From positions 1 to 52,831 of the forward strand of contig JAJEDB010000060.1 of assembly GCA_022821725.1 (NCBI GenBank): a stretch of 52,831 nt of DNA. Direction: 5' to 3'. The stretch is from Candidatus Poribacteria bacterium (lineage in GTDB: Bacteria > Poribacteria > WGA-4E > WGA-3G). A model generated the notes under the pieces. It searched no databases and was not told the origin of the DNA. It saw only the letters and a list, made by a program, of their open reading frames with translations. Positions 16,872-25,936 of this stretch are shown in pieces (positions within the stretch are counted from its first letter, which is position 1; each line of letters begins with the position of its first letter). The translations under genes were made by a program, and so were the position numbers.

Positions 16872-18476
16872 ATGAGGACTTTCGGCACACAGGGACCCGT
16901 TAATCCTCACGATAACTATACCGTTGTCCGCGCTAAGGAGACGCTCGATTTCATAGAACGCATCAAAAATGGAAAATATCTTGTTATCTTCGCACCCCGA
17001 CAGACTGGAAAAACGACTTTCTTCCGTGCTGCGCTGGCTACATTGACAACGGCGGATCCCGCTTATTTCCCGATTCAATTGGATTTCCAAATCCAGCGGA
17101 ATGCCACACCTGCTGCCTTTTACGGGCAGTTCGCCTATATGATTCGCAGACAGATCGAATTCGTTTTCCAAAAACGGGGCGATACGCTTCCTGAAGTGCT
17201 GGTGCAATTCTTGGAAAACGCACGCCTCACCGACCCCTTCTCAATGACGGCGTTCTTTGAACAATTAGGGGGTTTATTAGGAGACCATCGAGTTGTCCTC
17301 TTCATTGACGAGTTTGACGGTATTCCTCAGGAGATTGTGAGTGATTTCCTCTACGCGCTCCGTTATATCTATCTCTCCGAAACCTTTCACTGTCCACATA
17401 GTGTTGGCATCGTGGGGGTCAAAAATATCAGGCAACTTAACTACGATGCCTCTATTTCACCCTTCAATATCCAAGATGAATTTGTTGTTTCCAACTTTAC
17501 CCTCGAACAGGTCAAGGAACTCTTCGCTCAGTATACGGAGGCGGTTGGGCAACCCTTCGCAGCAGCGGTGCTTGAGACATTACACAGACAAACAGCCGGA
17601 CAGCCATTTCTGATCAACCGGGCTGCACAGATTCTGACTGCTGAACTCAACATTCCTAAAACCGAGACGATCGCGTTGGAACACTTCTCAAAAGCACACA
17701 CACAGCTCCTTGAGGAAGGCAACACCCACATCAGTCATCTACTGAACAATATCCGGAGAGACCGCAGATTTGAGAGTGTCCTCATGCGGATCGCATCTTA
17801 CGAGAGAGGTCTACCTTTCAATCCGGACGACGAAATCATAGATGCACTTGCGATGTACGGCGTGATTTCAAAAGGGGCTGACGGGATGTGTGAAATCGCG
17901 AACCCGATCTATCAACACCGCATTCTACGCGTATTTAAACCGCTGTTTAATGGGCTGGAAACTGAATACTTCTCTGAGGAAAATGGGGATGATTTCATCG
18001 ATTACCTGACTCACGACGGCGTGATTGAAATGCGGGCACTCCTTGACAATTTCCAAGATTTCATTGCGCGAGCGGGTTTCCGTATTTTGCAAGTGCCGGA
18101 TACACCGCAAGAGTCCGTTGGTCAGCACTTACTTTACGCCTATTTGGATGCCTTTATCCGGATCATTGGTGGCGATATGTTCCTTGAAGTGCAAACCGGG
18201 CGCGGTAGGATGGATCTCCTCCTGCTACACAATCAGCGAAAATATATCGTTGAAACAAAGATATGGGAAGGCGATAGGTTATATCAGCGGGGGAAGCGGC
18301 AACTGGCAGCATATCTGAAGTTAGAAGGCGAGCGGCACGGATATTACGTCGTGTTTGACCACCGCCAAAAACCTGAAACGCGTGTAGAAAGCGAGGTTGT
18401 TGAGGGTGTGAACATTCGGAGTTATGTCATTCCGGTCATGCAATCCATCCCTTCAAATACTGCCCGCGAACCGTGA
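16872..18476 (+). CDS. AAA ATPase with C-terminal PD-(D/E)XK nuclease-like domain
   Basis: The frame is open from 16722, but AAGGAGGAAAATCC directly before 16872 and the promoter at 16767 make the ATG at 16872 the start, giving 534 residues. The N-terminal half is an AAA-like P-loop domain: Walker A PRQTGKTT (42-49) and Walker B VVLFIDEFD. The C-terminal 100 residues carry a PD-(D/E)XK-type pattern, GRMDLLLLHNQRKYIVETKIW, with Asp then Glu-x-Lys. This two-part build is common in bacterial AAA-ATPase-like proteins of unknown role, often multicopy and sometimes near defence genes. Substrate unknown. Downstream, 62 nt away on the same strand, is a sigma-54 activator. Confidence 0.88.
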   Translation: MRTFGTQGPVNPHDNYTVVRAKETLDFIERIKNGKYLVIFAPRQTGKTTFFRAALATLTTADPAYFPIQLDFQIQRNATPAAFYGQFAYMIRRQIEFVFQKRGDTLPEVLVQFLENARLTDPFSMTAFFEQLGGLLGDHRVVLFIDEFDGIPQEIVSDFLYALRYIYLSETFHCPHSVGIVGVKNIRQLNYDASISPFNIQDEFVVSNFTLEQVKELFAQYTEAVGQPFAAAVLETLHRQTAGQPFLINRAAQILTAELNIPKTETIALEHFSKAHTQLLEEGNTHISHLLNNIRRDRRFESVLMRIASYERGLPFNPDDEIIDALAMYGVISKGADGMCEIANPIYQHRILRVFKPLFNGLETEYFSEENGDDFIDYLTHDGVIEMRALLDNFQDFIARAGFRILQVPDTPQESVGQHLLYAYLDAFIRIIGGDMFLEVQTGRGRMDLLLLHNQRKYIVETKIWEGDRLYQRGKRQLAAYLKLEGERHGYYVVFDHRQKPETRVESEVVEGVNIRSYVIPVMQSIPSNTAREP

Positions 18477-18538
18477 ACCGAAAACCGTTAAAAATAAAAA
18501 ACTGCCTCTAATCAATATCAGATCAAATAGGTTATATT

Positions 18539-19687
18539 ATGCAAAATGGATCACACCCTATTCGGCTACACTCCGCACAGATGCAACAGATTTATCAACA
18601 GGTGCAGCAGGTCGCACCGACAAAATCAACTGTGCTGATTACTGGCGAGACGGGGGTCGGTAAAGAGATTATCGCTCAGGACATCCACCACACGAGTGGG
18701 CGACACCGTAGACCTTTCAAAGTTGTCAACTGCAGTGCGTTTCCTGAGAACGGGCTTCTTCAGAGTGAACTCTTTGGTCACGAGAAAGGGGCGTTCACGG
18801 GGGCAACGGCACAGCGGATCGGGATGTTTGAACAGGCAAATGGGGGGACGCTCTTCCTTGATGAGATCGGTGAAATGTCTTTTGAGGTACAGGCTATGTT
18901 CCTTCGCGTTTTAGAAATCCAAGCGTTTACGCGGCTTGGTGGGAACAAAAACATTGAAACGGATGTCCGCATTATCGCTGCTACGAACAAAGACCTCGCA
19001 GCAGCGGTCGAAAACGGGGCGTTCAGACAGGACCTCTACTATCGGCTCAGCGGATTCCATATCCATATCCCGCCCTTACGGGAACGGCGTGAAGACATTC
19101 CGCCGCTGGTTGCGGCGTTTCTCTCGGAATTAAGCGTGGCACACGGGAAACAGGTTACCCGGATTACGGCAGCAGCACTTCAATATCTGACAGATGCGGT
19201 GTGGCACGGCAACATCCGGCAACTCAAGAATGCTATAAACCGAGCGATTATCACGACAGAAGCCTGTGAGTTAGGGGTTGGGAATTTGCCGGCGGATATT
19301 GCACTCGTCCTACAGTCAACAGGTTCGGAAACGTCATCAGCAAACGTCCGAAGCAGATTGCCTGTAGAGGTGCGTAAGATTCTGGAGCGGCTCTCTATGG
19401 TAGAATTTATCGCTATCTTCGGGGGCATACCGATTGCCGTCTATCAGCGGCTTTCAGCGCAAACCCAGGATCGGGTTACCCGTGAAGCCGCCTTCACATT
19501 AGCGGAACTCTTGGGCAGCCTCCACGATACGATTCATATCGCGGGCAAAGATCGCGACCACATTCTAACAGCAGTCGCTCGGCAGCGATTCGAGGCACAT
19601 GGGAACTACTCACAAGCGGCACAGTCGTTAGGGATAGATCGGCGGACGCTGAAGACGTATCTGGAAGACGATGATGTTCGCGGATAG
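18539..19687 (+). CDS. Stand-alone sigma-54-dependent transcription activator
   Basis: This 382-residue protein is an AAA+ bacterial enhancer-binding protein that starts directly with the ATPase domain, as PspF does, with no receiver, GAF or PAS domain. Motifs: Walker A GETGVGKE (36-43), the sigma-54 contact loop GAFTGA (84-89) fully intact, Walker B GGTLFLDEIGE (102-112), and arginine-finger region FRQDLYYRLSGF. A Fis-type helix-turn-helix ends the protein (NYSQAAQSLGIDRRTLKTYL). An unfamiliar roughly 70-residue segment lies between them (about 275-345). It could drive sigma-54 holoenzyme, whose rpoN gene is at 40677 in this window. Only a weak AGG lies before the ATG. Confidence 0.92.
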   Translation: MQNGSHPIRLHSAQMQQIYQQVQQVAPTKSTVLITGETGVGKEIIAQDIHHTSGRHRRPFKVVNCSAFPENGLLQSELFGHEKGAFTGATAQRIGMFEQANGGTLFLDEIGEMSFEVQAMFLRVLEIQAFTRLGGNKNIETDVRIIAATNKDLAAAVENGAFRQDLYYRLSGFHIHIPPLRERREDIPPLVAAFLSELSVAHGKQVTRITAAALQYLTDAVWHGNIRQLKNAINRAIITTEACELGVGNLPADIALVLQSTGSETSSANVRSRLPVEVRKILERLSMVEFIAIFGGIPIAVYQRLSAQTQDRVTREAAFTLAELLGSLHDTIHIAGKDRDHILTAVARQRFEAHGNYSQAAQSLGIDRRTLKTYLEDDDVRG

Positions 19688-19691
19688 TGGA

Positions 19692-19708
19692 CACCTCCAC
19701 GGGAGGTG
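19692..19708. terminator. Hairpin between convergent genes
   Basis: CACCTCC, loop ACG, GGAGGTG: a perfect 7-bp stem between the ends of the activator and the coiled-coil gene. No T-run follows on either strand, so a role as bidirectional terminator is only suggested by position. Confidence 0.4.
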
Positions 19709-19728
19709 CCCAGCAGAAATCGTGCGTT

Positions 19729-20154
19729 CTAAGCTCCAAAACTCTTCTCAATATTTGATCGGAGACGGGCGATGATGTCCGCGGCTAATTCCTCAGAGGG
19801 TTCAGCGTTCTCTGCGTCTATTAGGGCAGCGATGACGCTTTCGAGGTCTTTCCGTTCTTCCGACTGAAAAGACGCTTGCTTCCCCAGAATGTCGCCAATT
19901 TGGGGCAGGACGTAAGCCCTGAAACACGGGGTTGCCCACTTGAGATCGTCAGCGATGCCGCTGAGTTCCTCAACACGCGTCTCCAATTGGGTCTCCAACA
20001 CTTTCAATCCATTCTCGTCAGCAGTGTTAGCATTGGCAGCTTCCCGCGCTGCCAGGACCTGACTTTCAAGGGCGACTAAGTTCCTCACCTTCTCTACAAT
20101 GGCATCTGCCCGTTTTTGTGCCTCTAATATTTCTTGTTCAGTCATCTCAGTCAT
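19729..20154 (-). CDS. Small acidic helical/coiled-coil protein, unknown
   Basis: I do not recognise this 141-residue protein. It is acidic and almost wholly helical, with a probable coiled coil in the first half (EILEAQKRADAIVEKVRNLV, LKVLETQLETRVEELSGIAD). There is no signal peptide or membrane segment. AAGGAG at good spacing before the ATG supports translation. A MITE stands directly upstream (20176-20299), within what would be its promoter region. Confidence 0.65.
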   Translation of the reverse strand: MTEMTEQEILEAQKRADAIVEKVRNLVALESQVLAAREAANANTADENGLKVLETQLETRVEELSGIADDLKWATPCFRAYVLPQIGDILGKQASFQSEERKDLESVIAALIDAENAEPSEELAADIIARLRSNIEKSFGA

Positions 20155-20175
20155 ACATTTTCTCCTTTTTATGGA

Positions 20176-20299
20176 TAGGACTTACGCAATTTTGAGGATA
20201 GCGCATGCTGTGACACAGGGAACCGGTAAAAAACGCAGACGGTTCCTTAGCACAGACCAACAGTCTATGCTACAAAAGAGCATCGTGCGTAGTCTTGTT
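20176..20299 (+). repeat. MITE copy A (about 124 bp)
   Basis: Left end TAGGACTTACGCAATTTTGA, degraded right end (GTGCGTAGTCTTG). Internally it can fold GAACCG...CGGTTC and AGAC...GTCT. The equivalent arms in copies B and C differ in sequence but still pair, so the structure is kept. Confidence 0.75.
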
Positions 20300-20436
20300 A
20301 GTAAGGGAAATGAAACAAAAAGAGCCCGCGAGGGGACACTTCGTGCGAGATGAAGGGCGCGCGGGCGCGAAACATACAGCACAGCAATAACCGCTATTAC
20401 TCTATTGTGAAAGGTATTAGTTAACGAATGTGAAGT

Positions 20437-20556
20437 GGGGGGGGGGAAGGAGGGGGTGTAACCGCTGTTAACTCTGCGTTAATACGGCGAATTATTGATG
20501 AACAAGAGACACGGCGGCGCGCGGCTGGATTGTGGCATATATCCACCTCAGCCGCG
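20437..20556. other. Gene-free stretch with G-tract and strong hairpin
   Basis: The gap 20300-20696 has no convincing gene. It holds a run of ten G (20437-20446) followed by AAGGAGGGGG, and a hairpin with 8-bp arms CGCGGCTG (20520-20527) and CAGCCGCG (20549-20556). A 63-codon minus frame over this stretch (20421-20612) is proline-rich at its end and has no family look, so I left it out. Confidence 0.6.
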
Positions 20557-20696
20557 GGGACAATTGATGTGTCACTATTGACATCACTACGTCCATTTCG
20601 CATGGTCGTCACCTTCTATGAAGTTCTGAGCAGCCGTTGCGGTGCTCAACCTGAAAGAAATTATACAAAAGCTGCTGATTTTTGTCAAATGTTTTT

Positions 20697-21467
20697 TCAA
20701 AAAATTTGCGTGGGAAGTTTCAGTGAGACGCGAATAGCGTGACGCACGACCTCACAGATACGCATGGCGTGTTGTGTGTCGTCAGCAGTCGCTGACTCAC
20801 CGGGATATCGGGAGTCCACAGCATACTCGGTGATCCTTTTAAAATCAGGCTGCCACTGCGACCACGCCGGCAACGTCGGCACAATCAGTGCCAGTAATGC
20901 CTCAAGATCGTGCGTTCTCGGCACAGGGACGTTCATCTCTTGAAGCCAGGCTTTGAGATATTTTTCGATACACTGTTGTGCGTGGAAACAGATAGAATTG
21001 TGAAATGGACGGGATGCCTGTTGTGCCAACTGCGCCATATCATAGTCTTCTTCAGCTTTTTCTATCCATTCCACGGTCAACAGATTCATGCAGTCCTGCT
21101 CCTTCTTGAAGGCGTTCGGTATGACGTTCGAGTTTCTTTTCGCGTGATACACATCGGATCCATAAAGAAGATCGCCTTTTTCAGTGATTTTGCGGAGGAA
21201 CCAGTCGTTACACGATACGCGATACGCGATTTCTTCTGGCGACCGCACCAAAAGGTCCAAACGGAAGCGGTGGGGAATCCGCTGCTGAATCTCCATCGCC
21301 TTGTTGCGAAATTCCGATTTCGGAATATCCATCACAACGAGGAGGTCGACATCCGAGTTTTCCGTAGGCGTGCCGTAGGCATAGGAGCCGAAGAGGATCA
21401 CTTGTAGCGGTGTGAATTCGCGCACGATGTCGTCACACGTGGCTTGAATAGCTTTCCGGGTAACCAT
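20697..21467 (-). CDS. Nucleotidyltransferase-HEPN fusion protein
   Basis: The first about 110 residues are a minimal nucleotidyltransferase (MNT) domain: GSYAYGTPTENSDVDLLVV (27-45) supplies the Gly-Ser and two acidic residues (Asp39, Asp41), with a third likely at Asp71. The last 125 residues are a HEPN domain (WIEKAEEDYDMAQLA, FHNSICFHAQQCIEKYLKAW, PRTHDLEALL). In most genomes these are two genes forming a HEPN/MNT toxin-antitoxin pair in which MNT AMPylates the HEPN RNase; here they are one 256-residue chain, a known but less common layout. A strong GGAGG site precedes the ATG. It may be a self-limited RNase or a nucleotidyltransferase acting elsewhere. Confidence 0.88.
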   Translation of the reverse strand: MVTRKAIQATCDDIVREFTPLQVILFGSYAYGTPTENSDVDLLVVMDIPKSEFRNKAMEIQQRIPHRFRLDLLVRSPEEIAYRVSCNDWFLRKITEKGDLLYGSDVYHAKRNSNVIPNAFKKEQDCMNLLTVEWIEKAEEDYDMAQLAQQASRPFHNSICFHAQQCIEKYLKAWLQEMNVPVPRTHDLEALLALIVPTLPAWSQWQPDFKRITEYAVDSRYPGESATADDTQHAMRICEVVRHAIRVSLKLPTQIF

Positions 21468-21619
21468 GATGTATTCCTCCTTTTATGGAACTCACATTAG
21501 ATTTTAGCATAACTTCGGATGGGGAGTCAAATGATTTTTCATCTAAAATTATGCTATTGAAAAAAATGGGGATGTGGTATACTTATCGCTGAAAGCATAA
21601 GAACAGGAAAGGCAAGAAA

Positions 21620-23536
21620 TTGATTCAGCAACAAACTCGAGATAGTCTTACGTGGCGCGCAGTGCTTATCGGGTTGGCGTGCGCTACGACTGAATGTCTT
21701 CTCGCACCCTATAACGATTACGTCATCCGTAACATATTTCTCGCAGGTGGACATTTCCCTGTCGCTCCGTTCTTTGTTCTGACGATTTTTGTATTGGGAA
21801 TCAATGTTTTCCTGAAGCGGGTCCACCCTTCCTCGGCGTTCTCACCCGGAGAGCTTGTCACGATTTGGTGTATCATGCTTGCGCCAGCAGGCATCCCGTC
21901 TTCTGGGATGATGCGCTATGCGCTCAGCCCGATGGTGGCGTATCAGTATCTCGCCACACCGGAAAACGATTGGGAGTCGCTGTTCCATCACTACATTCCA
22001 CAGTGGCGCGTTGTTCGCGACCATACCGCTGCGCAGTCTTTCTTTGAGGGTTTGTTCGATGGGGAGTCCGTGCCGTGGGGACCGTGGATCGTTCCTATCC
22101 TAACGTGGAGTGCATACGTCCTCGTCGTCTATTTCGTGATGATCTGCTTGTCGGTGCTACTCCGTAAGCAGTGGGTGGAATACGAACGCTGCGCCTTTCC
22201 ACTCGTTAAGTTACCTGTAGAGATGGCAGCGCAAGGTAGAGGGAGCCTCGGTCCGCTCTTTAAGAACAGCGCGCTCTGGTTCGGGTTCGCGTTCCCAGTC
22301 TTCCTGCATACGATGAACGGGCTCCATACGTTCTTCCCGTCCATGCCGCATGTCCCGCGCGATTTTTGGCTGAACGCGTACCTCTCTGAAAAGCCGTGGA
22401 CGGCGCTCCGTCCGTTTCAGATCGTCATCTTTTGGTCTATGGTGGGGTTCAGTTATCTGCTCACTTTGGAGGTCTCGTTCAGCATCTGGTTTTTCTTCGT
22501 GTTTTACAAACTCCAGTGTCTGTTGGGTGTGGTCCTCGGTTTCCAACTGACTTCGGGACCCGGCGTGCAGTGGACAGGTAAGTCGTTTAGTGCGGCACAG
22601 GAGGCAGGTGCGTGTCTGACGTTTGTTGCCATCGCGCTCTGGAAAGCGAGACATCACATTAAAACCATGTTCGAGTTCCGTCCTTCCGACGAGGCATTGC
22701 CCCACGGGGTTACGATTTTCGGACTGCTTGGTGGTATCTGCGTGCTTGCGTTTTTCAATCATTTGATGGGAATGTCCCTCCTCTTTGCTTTCGGTTTTGT
22801 GCTTTTCCTGCTTGCGATGTATGTCTTGCTGACGTGGCAAGTGATTAATGGTGGCATTCCGTTCATCAATCCATCGTTTTCACCGCAAAGTTTCTTTCTA
22901 ACAACCTTAGGCACCTCAAAAATCCATCCATCCACGTTAACATCTATAATGATGCACCCGGTATGTCTCACGTTAGACCTTCGTGAATTTATGATGCCGA
23001 ACATCATGAATGGATTGAAAGCGGCAGATGACGCTCGTGTCAAACGCCGGCAGCTGCTCATCGCGATGGCGGTTGCGATGGTTATCGGGCTTGGTGTTTC
23101 CTATTATTCTGCGATTAAGATTAGTTATGCACACGGGGCCCCTTACACCGGTGGGAGCTGGTTTATGCGCCAACTTGAGGGGCTGCTCGTAAGCCCGAAA
23201 ACAAGTACGAATTGGACGAATACGGGCTTTATGGTGTTCGGGAGCGGGTTCACAATCTGGTTGATGTGGATGCGCCAAACGTTTCTCTGGTGGCCCCTGC
23301 ATCCACTGGGCTATACGATGTTGAGTTCATGGGCAACGTTTAAACTGTGGTTCTCTATATTCTTGGGCTGGGGTCTGAAGTTCAGCATTGTTAAATACGG
23401 CGGATTGAAGGCGTATCGGAGCGCGAGACCTGTTTTTCTGGGATTGGTGATTGGAGAGATGACGTGTGCTGGACTCTGGGCAATTATCGGCATGATTACG
23501 GGGATCAGTACAGGGTATAGGATTTTACCGGATTAG
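21620..23536 (+). CDS. Polytopic membrane protein resembling DUF6785/DUF6784 family
   Basis: This 638-residue protein has about 12-14 hydrophobic segments spread over its length (AVLIGLACATTECLLAPYND, FFVLTIFVLGINVFL, LVVYFVMICLSVLL, LVIGEMTCAGLWAIIGMIT). From memory it matches a family abundant in Poribacteria and related phyla (DUF6785 then DUF6784), with unknown function and OPT-transporter-like length. The start is TTG at 21620, supported by AGGAAAGG upstream. A possible -10 box TATACT stands at 21578-21583 with only a weak -35. It is a single-gene unit, divergent from the HEPN fusion. Confidence 0.85.
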   Translation: MIQQQTRDSLTWRAVLIGLACATTECLLAPYNDYVIRNIFLAGGHFPVAPFFVLTIFVLGINVFLKRVHPSSAFSPGELVTIWCIMLAPAGIPSSGMMRYALSPMVAYQYLATPENDWESLFHHYIPQWRVVRDHTAAQSFFEGLFDGESVPWGPWIVPILTWSAYVLVVYFVMICLSVLLRKQWVEYERCAFPLVKLPVEMAAQGRGSLGPLFKNSALWFGFAFPVFLHTMNGLHTFFPSMPHVPRDFWLNAYLSEKPWTALRPFQIVIFWSMVGFSYLLTLEVSFSIWFFFVFYKLQCLLGVVLGFQLTSGPGVQWTGKSFSAAQEAGACLTFVAIALWKARHHIKTMFEFRPSDEALPHGVTIFGLLGGICVLAFFNHLMGMSLLFAFGFVLFLLAMYVLLTWQVINGGIPFINPSFSPQSFFLTTLGTSKIHPSTLTSIMMHPVCLTLDLREFMMPNIMNGLKAADDARVKRRQLLIAMAVAMVIGLGVSYYSAIKISYAHGAPYTGGSWFMRQLEGLLVSPKTSTNWTNTGFMVFGSGFTIWLMWMRQTFLWWPLHPLGYTMLSSWATFKLWFSIFLGWGLKFSIVKYGGLKAYRSARPVFLGLVIGEMTCAGLWAIIGMITGISTGYRILPD

Positions 23537-23576
23537 GTATTTGGCAGGCAGCGGTCAACAATCAGCAATCAGTACC

Positions 23577-23670
23577 GGGCGTTGGGTTTCACATGGAGGG
23601 TGTGTAAACCGAACATTAATAACCGCTGCGTGAATAGCACTCTGGAACTATTCGTTCAACCCAACCTACG
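23577..23670. repeat. Inverted repeat of the GTTGGGTT type
   Basis: GGGCGTTGGGTTT (23577-23589) and TTCAACCCAACCTACG (23655-23670) face each other across about 65 bp. Such CCCAACC/GGTTGGG pairs are common dispersed repeats in bacterial intergenic DNA. It may help end transcription of the membrane protein gene. Confidence 0.5.
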
Positions 23671-23689
23671 TGTTTAAGAACGTTTTGCC

Positions 23690-23718
23690 TTGACATTTAG
23701 ATGAATACCGCGTATTAT
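23690..23718 (+). promoter_or_regulatory. Sigma-70-type promoter for the NHL-repeat gene
   Basis: TTGACA (23690-23695), 17-bp spacer, TATTAT (23713-23718). It predicts a short leader of about 28 nt before the ATG at 23753. Confidence 0.7.
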
Positions 23719-23752
23719 AAAAAATAAACTCAATCGGAACATAAAAGTTAAA

Positions 23753-25795
23753 ATGCCACAAGAAACTATGAAAAGATACATCGTTCTCCTACCACTTCTT
23801 TCCGTCCTTTTTTCGCTATGTATCGGAGTGAATTCGACTTTCCCAGTAGATTTTATCAAATTAGAGCATGAATTTGCAGGTAAAGGTGCGACCCAAGGGC
23901 GGTTTGGCAAGGAGATTCACCTCGCCTTTGACGACCAAAACATCTACGTCAGTGACGCCGAAAACAGGCTCATCCAGAAATTATCAGCGACAGGCGAATT
24001 TCTATTTCAAATCCCTGAAGTCCCAGCATCTCCAGACAATATCCTGCGGAAACCTGGACACCTCGCCGTAGATCGTCTCGGGAATATCTATGTTGCTGAT
24101 GTAACCATTCAGCACATTGCAGAGACGGGAACCGAAGCAGGTGCTCCGAAAGTCTATATGTTCGTTCCGTGCGTCCACAAATTCAGTGCGAAGGGTGAGT
24201 TGTTAGACACCCACTTTGTGGATCCTGTAGATGTTCTCCCCAAAGTCGTTTTGCCAGCGAATCTGATCATTGACGAGCAAGGGAAAACCGCGTTTGCTAT
24301 TCAGCCCAAGGGATATGACAGAGCCCTCCGCGTGGCACTCAATTCTCAAAATGAACTTTACGTTTTAGATGCGGAACTTGGACGCGTCCATAAGTTCAGT
24401 ACCGATGGCGCGGCATTGCTCACTTTCGGGAGGTATGGGGCAGGCGAGGGGGAGTTTGATATGGATGCCTCGGACATAGCGATTGACCCGCGGGGAAATG
24501 TGCTTATTGCGGACACTGGGAACCATCGCATTGTGAGGTTTGACGCGACGGGGAAACCCCTCGGTAGTTTTGGGAGAAAGGGACGCGGCAACGGTGAATT
24601 TATGAAACCGATGGCGCTTGTCGCCCTTCCTACCGGTGAGATCCTGGTTAAAGATGCCAGTCGGTTCCGTAGAAAAGTCGGGGGGCTGCCGGAAGTCATT
24701 GCGCTCTCACCGACATTGACGCAACTGACGGAACTCACTCCAGGTCAAGCGGAACTTTCTGATGCGATTACGAACGCGACGCGTCTACGATACGGTCCGT
24801 TTGCCCAGAGTCCTGCTACGGCTGCCGATAATGCCGCCTTGAACCGACGTGTCCGGTTACTGGAGGAAGCAGAATATAGTCGATATTATGCCGAAGAAAC
24901 CGATGCAGAGGACAAGGAAGAACTCGCTGAAGAGCTGAAACGCAAAGACATTCGTCTGACGCTCTTTCACAATATCATCTCGCGTATCCAGAAGTTCGAT
25001 CGCAACGGACGGTATCTCGGACGCATCGTTTATGAAACCGATCAACTCAGCGAGGAAAAGCACGATCAGACCTTCTTGGATCTGGACGCTGCTGGATACC
25101 TCTATCTACGAGATGATAGCGATTTTACGATCGCACAATATTCTGTCAGTGGATTCACCGTGAAACCCTCACACATGAACGGTTTTTATAGCGTTCGTGC
25201 CGCCAATCTGCAAAACAATTATTTGGAAGATTACGAAGATATTGACTTTTCAACGGATGTTCAAGATAAACTCAATCAATTAGAACTGAAAAATATGTTT
25301 GGGTGGACTTACAGCCTTTCTGAACGGTGGCACTTGACATTCCTTGATGAGTTGACGTATGGCGAACAGGATGAACGTTATGTTACGCCTGCGAAGGTAG
25401 AAGATAGCTACGATTTCGAGACCCAGGCGTTAGAAAATGCGTTCGCCGCGAACCTGAAATTTATCACGAATCCGAATCCGTATCGTTATAAGGAATTGAA
25501 CCTATCTATCGGTCGTGTCGATGGCACGTCTGACTTAACACAGGATGCCCTCTTCCCAGACCTCAACAAACAGCGTAGAGTGGACACGGGCGATGCGAGC
25601 TCTACGGTCATTGAACTCAATTGGGATATCTGGTCCCGAACGAATTTATGGCTGCGTTATGCGGATCTGAATCCTGCGGAAACAAGTCGCAATTTTATTC
25701 GCAGGTTTTACGATGTTTCTGGGGATCTCTACGAAGTGTTTGGGAGCCGTAATGAGGCGCGCCAGTTCCTTGGAGAACTCACGATAAAGTTTTAA
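23753..25795 (+). CDS. Secreted NHL-repeat beta-propeller protein with barrel-like C-terminus
   Basis: This 680-residue protein has a signal peptide (MKRYIVLLPLLSVLFSLCIG after an optional five-residue extension; the ATG at 23768 is an equally good start). NHL-type repeats follow: GRFGKEIHLAFDDQNIYVSD, GHLAVDRLGNIYVAD, LGRVHKFSTDGAALLTFGRYG, IDPRGNVLIADTGNHRIVRF. A charged helical insert (EETDAEDKEELAEELKRKD) interrupts the propeller. The last 170 residues have alternating strands (YKELNLSIGRVDG, TNLWLRYADLNP, EARQFLGELTIKF) and end in Phe, which hints at an outer-membrane barrel. Function unknown; likely envelope or surface. It has its own promoter and is followed at once by a MITE. Confidence 0.85.
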   Translation: MPQETMKRYIVLLPLLSVLFSLCIGVNSTFPVDFIKLEHEFAGKGATQGRFGKEIHLAFDDQNIYVSDAENRLIQKLSATGEFLFQIPEVPASPDNILRKPGHLAVDRLGNIYVADVTIQHIAETGTEAGAPKVYMFVPCVHKFSAKGELLDTHFVDPVDVLPKVVLPANLIIDEQGKTAFAIQPKGYDRALRVALNSQNELYVLDAELGRVHKFSTDGAALLTFGRYGAGEGEFDMDASDIAIDPRGNVLIADTGNHRIVRFDATGKPLGSFGRKGRGNGEFMKPMALVALPTGEILVKDASRFRRKVGGLPEVIALSPTLTQLTELTPGQAELSDAITNATRLRYGPFAQSPATAADNAALNRRVRLLEEAEYSRYYAEETDAEDKEELAEELKRKDIRLTLFHNIISRIQKFDRNGRYLGRIVYETDQLSEEKHDQTFLDLDAAGYLYLRDDSDFTIAQYSVSGFTVKPSHMNGFYSVRAANLQNNYLEDYEDIDFSTDVQDKLNQLELKNMFGWTYSLSERWHLTFLDELTYGEQDERYVTPAKVEDSYDFETQALENAFAANLKFITNPNPYRYKELNLSIGRVDGTSDLTQDALFPDLNKQRRVDTGDASSTVIELNWDIWSRTNLWLRYADLNPAETSRNFIRRFYDVSGDLYEVFGSRNEARQFLGELTIKF

Positions 25796-25797
25796 AG

Positions 25798-25920
25798 CAG
25801 GATTTACGCAATTTTGATTAAAGCACATGCTTTTAGATAGAGATCGTCTAAAAAACACAGACGGTCTGCGGCACAGGCTGACAGCCTATGCTACAAAAGA
25901 GCAGCATGCGTAAGTCCTAA
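25798..25920 (+). repeat. MITE copy B (about 123 bp)
   Basis: It begins CAGGATTTACGCAATTTTGA three bases after the stop of the NHL gene and ends TGCGTAAGTCCTAA. Internal pairs GATCGTCT...AGACGGTC and AGGCT...AGCCT are present. It lies 16 bp before the GNAT gene. Confidence 0.85.
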
Positions 25921-25936
25921 AAAGGTATAATTAAAA

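Noticed and set aside
20421..20612. 63-codon minus frame as a gene
   Set aside because: Proline- and arginine-rich translation over a G-tract and hairpin, no ribosome site, no family look.
22211..22840. A 209-codon minus-strand frame rich in Arg, Glu and His
   Set aside because: It lies fully inside the membrane protein gene in antisense; its composition mirrors hydrophobic codons of the real gene.
23560..23760. CRISPR-like array
   Set aside because: Repeats here and elsewhere are single inverted pairs, not regularly spaced direct repeats; no cas genes are present.
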